The notes beneath the pieces were generated by a model. That model saw only the letters and a program-made list of their open reading frames with translations. It made no database searches and was not told the origin of the DNA. The position numbers and the translations under genes were made by a program. From positions 1 to 64,000 of the forward strand of contig CALWEA010000003.1 in NCBI GenBank assembly GCA_944376905.1: a DNA stretch of 64,000 nt, given 5' to 3'. This DNA comes from an uncultured Clostridia bacterium (GTDB lineage: Bacteria; Bacillota; Clostridia; Christensenellales; UBA1242). Each line of letters begins with the position of its first letter. Position 1 is the first letter of the stretch. This document shows, in pieces, positions 46,291 to 58,200 of this stretch.

Positions 46291-49200
46291 ATGAGATTTT
46301 TTAAGATTTTTTTGATTTGTTTTTTCTCTTTAATAGGTGTTATTGGTGCTGTGCTAGGTATAATGTATTTGGCAGGTAGTTTTAATAAAGTTGTTGTTGA
46401 ACCAACTGAAATCCACTTTGAACAAAAAGATTTTTATGTTGATTCTGATTTTACTTTAACTATTAATTCCTCAACAGAAGGTGTTACTGAAAAAAATGTA
46501 ACTCTTTCTTTGCGTGACCAAGATGGTGATGCTGTTGATGGATTTATAACTGACGGAGTTATTAAAATTCCTCAAAATGTTGAGATTGGCAAACCTTTTA
46601 ATGTTACTTTAATAACCGCACCAAATGAAGAACTTGACAATAATATTAAATGGATAGTTGGGGGAGTTTCTGAAATATTTGCTTCAAGTGAGAGTGATAA
46701 AGCAATTGACATTTCTTGTAGTGTCCATGTTGATGTTCCTATTCATTCTATTTCAGTTGTAACTTATACAAACGATAATCAACAAAATCCACAAAATTCT
46801 TTTGCTTTAGGTGAAAGTTTTTATGCGGAGGCCATTTTTAAACCATCTACAAGTAAGTTTAAATATAGTTCACAAACAATAAAAAAAGTTTTTTTTGATA
46901 TCTCATTTAATAATCGTGGTTACATCGCTGAAAATCAAGATATAATTGATGAAATGAATGATTTGGGCTACTATAACATTTCTGGTTACACCGTTTTAAA
47001 AACAACAAATGAAAGTGTTCCTAAAATCTCTATCAAGGCTAGAACTTTCTTGACGGCTAACATTGAAGATTATTATTTGTCTCTTGGTCTTACCGAAGAT
47101 GATTTGATTAAATATTTACAAAATACTAGTTATGGTTGTAGTAGTGATGCTGATTTGATTTTTACCAACAGAACTGTTGCTGGGTTTGATATTTCTAATA
47201 TTAATACTAAATTTACTTTACCCGTTAATCAAATTTCACAAATTTTTGCTAACACTTTAACAGAGGGTTTGCCAAATTTAAAAATTAATATAACCGCAAG
47301 TGATAAAACTTCGCTTCAAGGAAAAATAAGTGATGTTGGCTTGCGGTTGTTGGTTAATGATGCTGGCGTTTATAGAGAAGCAACAAAAAATGAAATTTTC
47401 TTTGATGAAAACACAAAATTTGAATTTGGTGTTAATCAATCTGGGGAAGGGCTGTACTATTTTGATGGTAATAATTTTGTTGAAATTTCATCTATCATTA
47501 GCGAGCGTTATCGTAAATCTGGCGAAATTTATGTTGAAAGTTTAACTGGTGCATACTACAAAACTAATGATTCATACATTTTAATATCTGAAACTTATGG
47601 CGAAACTTATGATAAATATTATTTCCCTAATATTGTTGCTTCCAATGTTGATAATAGTTTTTGGAATGTTGTTAGTGTTGCAGAAAACCTTCCTTTCTTC
47701 TTTGAAGTTAGACTTTTTGAAAAAGATGATGTTATCCAAACTCCTAATACAATTCTTTATTCTTATAACACTTTAACTTCTTTTGTTACAGGTAATATTG
47801 TTAATTCATCTATTTCTTGGATTGATGAAACTGCTGTTAATTTAACTTATATAGATAGTAATATTGACGACCAAAAAATCTATCCTGAATATAATTTGGC
47901 AGAAAACTTACAATTTTCTAATGTTAATTCAACCTATTCTTTTGTTAAATTTTATGCCTACTCTACTAATGAAATTGTTGATGTTAATTCTATTTTACAA
48001 AACATTCAACCTGCTTCTAAAATTGATTTAAGTCGATTTAATATAACTGCTCCTCTTTTTGAAATTAATGGAAATATTCTTCGTGCTTTGGGGGCGGGTA
48101 GTGTTAATGTTATTGCTGTTGTTTTAAAAACAGACTATTTAGGGCATTTAATTGAAAACAATGGATTTTATGAAGTTTATGCTATTTCAACCCCTAAAGG
48201 AAATTCTGTTGCAAGTTATCAACCTTTAGAATTTAACATAGATAAAACTATTCAAGATATATCGGCTTCTATAAACGTTAAAACTGCGGGAAATGTTATG
48301 AATATTTCTCAAAACACATTAACCCCTGTTAATAAATTGTCTTTTATGCAAAATCAAGATATTTTGCCTATATTTAATTTATCCATAACATTGACCGCAG
48401 ATGCTACAACTGATATTTTAAAAGAAGTTAATTTATTTGTTGATGCTTGGAATAATGGTAAAATTAGTTTACAAGCATTGACTTTGTCTGGGTTGGAGTC
48501 TGATTTACTTCTATTTAATCAAGATGCTTCCATAACGGTTGAAAGTGGTAATTTTGTTGGTAATACATGGACTTTTGACATTGATGTTTTTTCTCTTGAA
48601 ACAAATATTGATACAGATTTAAAAATTTTATTATCTTATCAACAAACTGAAACTCAAAAACTTGAAATTTATGTTCAAGATGTTGTTTTGCCAGTTGAAA
48701 TTGCCGATAAATATCAAGAAACTAATATTGGTTATGCAATAATTGAAATTTACGACGCTAAAGCCTACACCGTTGAGTTTGGTGTTGAAACAACAGAAGA
48801 CAATCCTGTTGTTAAGTCTTTCATGCTTCAAGCAGGAACTCAAATTTCTCCTGATTCTTTTGTTGCAAGTTCTGTTGAAACTGTTTATATGCAAAATGGT
48901 TTAGATGTTAGTGATTTGGTTCTTTACGCTAATGGTGAATATATTCTTATTTTTCATGATAAGTTTGGAAATGTTATAGATGTTCCTAGTTCTGATTTTA
49001 GCATAACTTCTCAAACAACTTCTAGTTTAAAAAATAATCAAATTGTTAGTATGATAGAATATTCTTCTATGTTATCAGAAGTTGATAAACCAACTGCTAT
49101 TTTATATCTTCAAGAAAGTAGTATTGGATTATTAACACAGGTAAAATTTAATCAGGGCAATATTAATAATGGTTATTTTGAAAATCTTTTTGTTGACATA

Positions 49201-52200
49201 ACAGATGATTATTTAGAAAATAACAATAAAATTGTTCAAATAACAAGATATGGTGCAAAAAATGCTAATATTGATTTGCTTGGTGAAAATGGATTGTTGG
49301 ATATTTTATATCAAGCAGTTAATTTAGATAATGATAACACTCAAAATAACATAACTTATCAATTGTATGATATAATTTCATTTAACTTTGAAACAACTAA
49401 TTGGCAATCTACATATCAAGATTGTTTGAGGCTATCTGATGATGGGCGAACTATTGAAATTTTAAAAACTATTGGTACTGCTATTAAACTCAATATCAAG
49501 GCTAATACTGGGCTTGGTTATGTTGTTCAAATTGAATTAAACATTCTTCCTAATATTGACACCACTTATTCGGTTATAACAGAGCAAGAAGGTGCTAGTG
49601 ATTATGTTCAAAACAACACTTATCATGGCATTTATTCAGACAATAATGTTCAAGTTCAAATTTCTTTTACAATGAAATTGAGAGAGTCTTTTTCTGTTGG
49701 TTATTTTTGTAATACTGCACAAAGTAATTTCTTTTTTGCTGACGGTGATAGTAGATTCTTCGTTAACAATGAGTTAGAATCTCAGGCGATTTTGACTGTT
49801 GCTTTTCTTGCTGATGAACTAGGAATGCAAACTATAACAATAACTAGTGGTGAGGGAGCGGGTAGTGCTTATGATTTCAAAAGAGAAATTTATTTGTATG
49901 TAAATCCTAATCTTCAACTCAATAATGCAATAGATAAAACCTTAAATAAAACTCTTACAATTTCCGATTTAGGACTTCCTTACAATATTATAACTACAAC
50001 TGATTATAAAAGAATAGTTGGAAATAAAGAAATAACTTCTTCATTTATTCAAGTTTCTATTGCTGAAACCTTGGATAATGATATTTCAACTCAACAAGTT
50101 TATCTTATAAATGCAGATGGTTCTAAAACTTTAACTTCTAATATCTTTTCAACTAACGGTTTTACTATTTCTGCTAATGAAAGATTGTTGGGAAAATATT
50201 TTGTTATAGTTGATGTTACTTATGGTGGAAGTGTTATAGGACAGGTTTTCTTAACAGTTTCTCCTAATATATCTATTAATACAGAGAGTGAAGATTATAA
50301 AACTATGTTTACTAATTTTGATGGAAAACTACATTTAACTCTTGTTTCTAATAAAACCTATGATATTGATTTGCTTAAAAATCTTTTCTTAAATGTTGAT
50401 TTTGCTTCCTTTAATCCTTCTAATTTACAAAACGTTTATACAACAAGCAATATTGCAGGTTCAACAATAACTGTTAGCGGATTAAATTCTTTCACCACAG
50501 GAAATTATTTACAATTGTCTAATAGTGTTGGAATTATAACTTTCCCTGTATTGTTTGTTCCTGTTGAAATTGGCAGTGTTCAATATGATGTTGTTAATGC
50601 TGTTAATCCAGAGGCAACAATTATTACTAATAATGATTTTGGTTATCTTCAAAACCATAACAACTATTTAATTGAAAATGATATATATGATATATATGAT
50701 AGTGGAAAAACTTCTAGTTTAATCTCCCAAAATTACACTCTTTCTTATACTGATAATATTTACACCTTCAAAAATCTCCTTCCACAAAATGTTTTCTTAC
50801 TTGCTTTTGTTGATGGGCAATATTATTACTATCAAGTTAATGGTATTAACGTTGCAAACACAACTTTTAAATTCGCTCTTCAAGAAGAAGATGTCGCAGT
50901 TGGTGAAGGAAGTGTTAGTGTTGTTGGGCGTGATGGTGATGGCTGGGTTGTTATTGATGAACAAATTATTGATGCAAATTATAAAGTTGCACAAAATGAT
51001 TTTATTGGTGTTTTTAGTTCAGTGGATATAATTTCTAGCATTACCGAATTGCAGGAAAATCGTGGTTCTGGATTGGCGTTGGAATTTTTAAACAATAGTT
51101 CACATTACAATTTTGTTGTTGTTGATGAAATTGGAGATAATTTTGATTTTGATAGTCTTAATAATTTAAATGTTTCTCAATATGCTACCTACAATGCTAA
51201 TCTTGGTCTTTTAACTGCAAATTCTTCAACTAGCAATCAAATTGTTTGGCTTTTGATTAAAAAGGCAGATAGTATTGTTTCTGCATATAGAATTTTTATA
51301 ATTGCTAATTCCGCTTTAAATATTTATTATCCTTATTACAATGAGCCTATTAATTCAAATTCTTCATTAACAGGTGATGAAGGGGAGTATGTATACTTTA
51401 CAAATAATCAAGATATAGTTATAAATTTTAATGACAACATTCCTTCTAATATGCCGTCTAGTTCACTTGGTCAAAATGTCAAGAGAATTATGCTCCAATA
51501 TGGAAATGAGTTAATTGGATTTACTAATGCTGATAATTATTCTTTGGCTATGCAAATTCAAAGCATTAATATTAATGGTGTTACAACACAAGACCCTAAT
51601 GCTTTTAATGCCTATTGTTCCTTTGCTCCGGATACTAATACTTTAACAATTAAAAATACTCGTGATATTATTGTTATTTATATGTATGCAGAAGCAATTT
51701 TGAAAAATTCTCAAAATGTTAATCAATTCGCAACGGGAAATGGTGTTGTGTATAAAATTTTCGTTAACTACAATGCTATAAACTATGAACTTGTTTTGGA
51801 AAATGATTTAGGACAGTTGACTGACCAGCGTTTATCTTCTCAAAAACAAACAATTAATTATGGTGATGTTTACGATTTTTCCAAGGTTGTCCTTGTTAAT
51901 AACACTGGTAGTACATTAAACAGGGTTGAAGGTTTAAAATATTATATTTATGATGTTAATGGTAGAAATCTTAATGAATATTTTGAATTAAATCCTATTT
52001 CTAAAACCTTGTCCATTTTACCAGATGTTGAAATTGTTAGTGACCTCGAAATTAACATGGTTTATTATACTATGTTTGGTGAACTTTGCGAAGTTCCTTT
52101 AGTCTTCAAGTCTAATTTGAATTTGCATTTTAATGATAATCAATCAACTGTTTTGTTTGATGAAGAGCAAAATGTTTATATTGCATTTACAGATATTGCT

Positions 52201-55200
52201 TTTGATTTGTCTAACATTTTTTCTCTCAATAACGGTTTAACTCCTATGAATGTTCCTTCTCAATATTGGTATTATTCTATTAACGGCGGTGAGTCTTATT
52301 TGAATGCTGATAATTTATTGTTTACTCAAGACCAGGCTCGTGAGTATAATGTTTTAGTTAAAGTTGCTCTCTCTGAATTTGCACCTGAAACTTACTTAGA
52401 TGATTATATTTTTGCTGTTGATTTTAATATCAAAAATAGTATCATATCCAACTTTGATGCTCCTAAATATATGACTGTTGGTGTTGATGGTATTTTCGAA
52501 TATCCAACTGATGATAATGGACAATTATCAATTTCTAATATTCTTTTTGAAGAAAGCGATGTTGAAAGTAATGATTATCTATTTAGTATTAAATCTCTTG
52601 ATATTTTAGATGATTATCAAATTAAACTTAATGTTTTAAGGGGTAGTGAATATGTTTCAATCGCTGAGTCTGAGGTTGACTTGCAAAATAATGGAGTTGC
52701 GTTAACACTTAATTCACCTGCTGAATCAGTTGAAATTTTAATTGAAATTAGATTGACAAAAAATGATTTTTCAATTACTTCTAGATTTAGTTTTATGCTT
52801 TCTCCTGATGCTTATATAACTCCTCAATATCCAACTGCAAATGAGAATCATAGTATTGACTACGAGGCTATCTATCTTAATGGGGCGTATATAAATAAAC
52901 ATTCTGATAATTCTCAAATTGGTTCTGGGGGAAGTGAGCAAATTAAATTAACTGGTTTAGGATTCTTTGATACCGCTCGCCTTAAATTGACAAATGCTCA
53001 TAATACTTCTATCAATTTTACCCCTGCAATCATTGCTAGAACAAATGTAACGGTTGCAAGTCAAACAGATAATATTGTTGTTAGAGTTTCTAATAATGGT
53101 CAAAGTTATTTAAATGAAGATATTGATTTTGATGCGGGTGCAACTGTTGATACTATCTTTATGATTCAATGGGTTGGAGGAAATGAAATATCAACTAATA
53201 TAACTGCTGGTTTATCTTTAAACATTTATATTGACGGAATTCATCGTGCAACTTATAACATAACATTCTATTCTCAAATTAGTAATATTTTTGATATTTC
53301 AATAACTCCTCATAATGATGTAAAATCCTATGAAAATATTGATGATGAATTTGAAATATTTTATGTTGAAAATGGTGCAACTGGCAATATTTTTGCCAAC
53401 TCTGACGCTTTAATTCAGTTTAAACTTCGTGAAAATTACACGTTGAATCTTGGTAGTAAAACTGATGTTTGGAATTTTTACATTAATTCTGTTAGTGAGA
53501 ATAATAAAGTTGGCAGTGTTAATATTCGTTCTTCTGATTCAATAATTTCTCTTGCTTTAAGTGGTCGAGAAGCAATATCTTTGGATAATTTATTAGTTAC
53601 AATTAATGATGATGCAAATGCTTACGTTTTCAAAACTACCGTTTCTAACAGTATTTACTTGCAGTTTGTTGATGCTGGAACTAATGCACAGTTGTCTTAT
53701 AGGGCCAACACGTCGTTCATGGGCGAAACTTTGAGTTACGAAAAATTCTCTCAATATATTTTATTTGATACTCAAAATGCTTCTAAGTTTGTTATAAACA
53801 AAAATTCACAAGAAGCAATTAATGCTCCTGCATATGTTTCAGTTAATGTTAAAGGTGTTGAGTTCGCTAAATATGCGTATACTTTGCTTTATGATTTTTA
53901 CGCTGACCCTAATTTTAATTCTGATAATTATGAAATTGTTATGAATGCTGGCGACGAAATTTCCTCTGGCTTACAAGAATTTGAAATAACGCGTCTTAAT
54001 GGTAATGATTTCTCTCAAAATTATTTTGCTGATAATGATGTTACTATTGAGGCAAGAGTTATTATGATAACAGACTCTCAATATCCAACAACTAAATCAA
54101 TTGACAACATTAATTATATTAACAATCAATACATAGAGTATTATAATCCTAATTATGTTAATTTGGGTAGCGAATTCTATAACTATGTTGATTTCCTTTC
54201 TATTGGTTATAAACAAATTGAAAATATTCAAAGAACATATGATTTTACTATTCGTGCTGATGGGGCTGAAAATAACGGTAATTATGTTTACATTTTAATT
54301 AGTTTCTCTGCTGATGGTGTTGAAGGAAGCATGGCATATACAGTTGTTAAAGTTTTAATTAAGCCTGTTTGGAATGTTCAACTTTACAATGATATATCTT
54401 TTACAAGTGTTAATAGTGCGGATAACCCTCTTGAAATTCGTTATGATTCAACTAATTCTAATTTAATAACTAGAATATTCCTTGCGAGCAAAGATTCAAG
54501 TGCTAATTTTATAAATATTTATAATGGTAGTGATAATTCAACTAATTATGCAACACAAGGTAATTTTGCGTTAACCATAAAAGATGAAATTGCAAATTAT
54601 GTTGAACTAGATAAATCTTACAATCAAGGAAGTTCTTATTTTAAAGATTATATTATTCTTCAAAACACTTCTAATACTGCAAAATATGGTGATAAGTATG
54701 GCTATATAGAAATAAAAGATAAGTATGGTTATGTTTGCTATTTCTATCTTCATTTAATTGCTCAGCAAGAAGATGCTTTAAGTTATGCTAGTGCTATAAT
54801 TGGTGCTTCAAATAGCGATGTTTATGAAGGCTCAACTATTGGTATTGTTGATAATTCTTACACAGCGAACGGAACTGAAAAGGCTGATTACTTATTCAAA
54901 ATCAACAATCTTGACAATCTTTTAGATTTAGGGCTTAATTATAAGGTTACTTACTCAATTGCTGATGTTAATGTTGAAAGTTATAACACTAATCCTGGTC
55001 AGGATAATTACAACACTGGTAAAATTAGCGTTCAACCTGCATCTTTCTATGCAACAAGTACATTGAAAAAACAACCAGTTGTTTTGAAAATAACGCTTGA
55101 TGTTAGCGGAACTTTGAATGGCAATACCTATTTTGAAACAATAATAATTGATGCGGGAATGAATTTAGTTCAACGTTATACTGTTAGCAGTGGACAAACT

Positions 55201-58200
55201 TCTTATGTTCGTGAAGGTCAATCTTTTAATGTTAGTGATTATATATATGTTAGAGATGAAACCGTCGATGGAAATGTTGGAAAAATAGACCTATCCAACA
55301 CTGCATTTACTTTGGTTGTTCCTTCTGTTTTAAATGGTGCTTCTATTAGTGTTGAGGCAACAAGTGGAACTGGTAGTAGTAGTGTTTCTGTTGCAACTGC
55401 TGTTATAAATGTTGGAAAAACCGCAAGTGGTGATGTTAAACAAGCAACTTATAACAATTATTATTATCCTATCAATGAATTTACTGGTTTCAAAAATTTG
55501 GCTTTCTCCAACTACACTTTTACAATAAAATCTATAATTTTGCCAAATAATAGTGGATTTGTTCTTTGTCCTTTAACTTCTTACACCATTAATGGCGGTG
55601 AGCAATCCTCTTCAAGTAGTTATATTTTCTATAACTCTTTCTCTAATCAAACTGTTTCTGTTGTTTACTATGCAAATGGGGTTTATTACTACAAAACTTA
55701 TGGTCAAAGTAGTAGGGCAATTGAAATCAACACTCAAACAATTGTAAATGGCTGGAATCGTGATACTGAACATTCTTTCCCTGCACAATCATCTTCTGGA
55801 TTTGTTGGTATTTATAATGAAGATAGAACTAGTTTAATATCTTCTATAAATTCTGCAAATGTCTATAATAATTCTTCAATTAAGTTAATACAAGATAAAC
55901 TTTTAAGTGTTGTTACTTTAAATGTTGATAATTCTTCAACTATTAATGTTTCTCTTAACAATCAAACTTATAAGGTTGACATTCCTTTTAATCTTAATAT
56001 TGATGGAACACAATCAACATCAGTTTATGAAGCAATTTTAAAAATAGCAAATGGAAATATTTCAGACCCTCGTCTTAATAATTTGTCTTTATATGAAAAA
56101 GATAAAAATGTTGTTACTGCTGATGATATGCAAAAACTTAAAGGAATAACAATTTATAACGACACCTTAACTCTTAGTATTGCTGGTGGATATAGCGGAC
56201 GAGATGTTGATGTTCGTGTTCATTTTGATGATGAAAATGGTCAAGCATCAATTAAATCTAAAACTTATAGAATAACAAATAACAATCCTCATTATTATTA
56301 CATTTCTTTATATAGTATTTTAGGTGAAAAATATGGTTTGCAAGTTGATGTTTCTTATAAGATTGAAGTTATCTACACTTTAACAAATATCGAAGCGGGA
56401 ACTGAATATGATTATCAAAATGTTATTAGTCCTGTTTTAAACGGAACGACAAGTAGTGTTGAAGCAACTTATGATGCGGTTAATAATAATTGCACTTATG
56501 TTCATACGATTGATGATTTCTCTATTTCTCAAATGCCAATTGAAAATAATGTTTATTCCGACAAAATTGATATTCTTGCTAGTAGCGAATTTTCAAACAA
56601 AGTTAAATCTAATATTCAAAAATTCTATTTAGTTAAATACACCAAAGATAATGTTGTTTATTATGTTGATGTTAATTATAATGTAACTCCTAAATACTAT
56701 CAAATTGATGCTAGTGGAGTTTTACAAGATGGTAATAGTTATAATATAATCTATTTTAATCAATGTACTCCTGTTGGTGAAAATCAATATCAAATACCTT
56801 TTGAAAACTGGGCTGGAAATTATATTCTCGATGATTATTATGGTAATGATATAACCTTGTTAACCGAAGCGGAAAATGATTTGTATTTTGAAATTCAAAC
56901 AACTGACGAAAATCAAACAACAACTGCAACAGGTGCTGCTTTCTTGAATCCTGACAATAGTTTACAAACAACTTCAAGTTTCGACCCAGAACAACATTAT
57001 ATTAAAGTTTCTGTTTACACTTATGTTCACGGACAAGTTGACCAAAAAGTTTACATTGGTGACATATTTATAAAAATGGATTTGACATCTGTTTCTGTTC
57101 CAGTTCCTGGAATGTATAATATAAAAATAAACTCGCCAAATCTTGGCGGGCTTTGTTATACAATAAACACGCCTTATGAATTTACATCTCGTGTTGCTAA
57201 AATTGATGATATCTTAAAAGATAATCCTAATATGGAAGAACTTGTTAAAGAAAATGAAGAAACTCAAGAATTGCAACTCGGTTTTTACACTGGCAGTTAC
57301 TATACCTACGAAGATGCTAACGATTGTAATTTTTCTGTTGTAACGGTTTTTTCAGGGATTTATAATGCTTCATTTCAAAATGGATTTTTGAATATTAAAA
57401 TCAACTTAAATGAAACACAAGGCTCAATAGGGCAAAGAATAACCTTGCAAGCATTGGCTTTGCCAACAAGCAGTATTAATACATCTAAAACTTCAACAGA
57501 TTTTTATTTGACCGTTGGTTATAATAATGGCGTTTATTATCTAAATTATAGTAATTCTATAAATGGTGTTGACAACACTATTGCACAAATATTTAAGGGT
57601 GATGACGGTTTTTATAATGTTCAAATAGAATTGAATGATATATTTTCTGAAATTTTTGTTGGGACTGATTATAATTATAAAATAACTATTAAAAGTATTG
57701 AAAGCGTTGATGTTTCCTCTTCTTTATCTGTTGTTTATGCTGAAAATACCGAAAGCGCTCTTATAGACCAAACCATGTTTTTCCAAATTTCTTATATAAG
57801 TGAAAATAGTAATTTGCAAAGTAAGGTTATAGGTATTAAAAATACCGTTGAAAATCAAAAACTTGCTGGACCTTTGGGATATGCTATTGATTTACGAAAT
57901 CTTCTTGGGGGCATAAATCTACAAAATTGTACGGTTGCATTTTTAGGAAGTTATAGTTTAAATTGTGATGATGGTGGGCAGTATCAACTTTTATTAGGTT
58001 ATAATGTTTCAACTGATGTTCGTGTTTATAGTATTGCTGTTATAGATAATTATGATATTGTAAATCCTTTTTTCGTTGAAGATTATGCGCTTTCTATGAT
58101 TAATTTTTCAATAGGATTTGACACTTCGGTTGAATTCTATAACTATCCAACTCAAAGTTACACAGTTGGCTCTGGTAGTGACATACAAGAAATATTAATG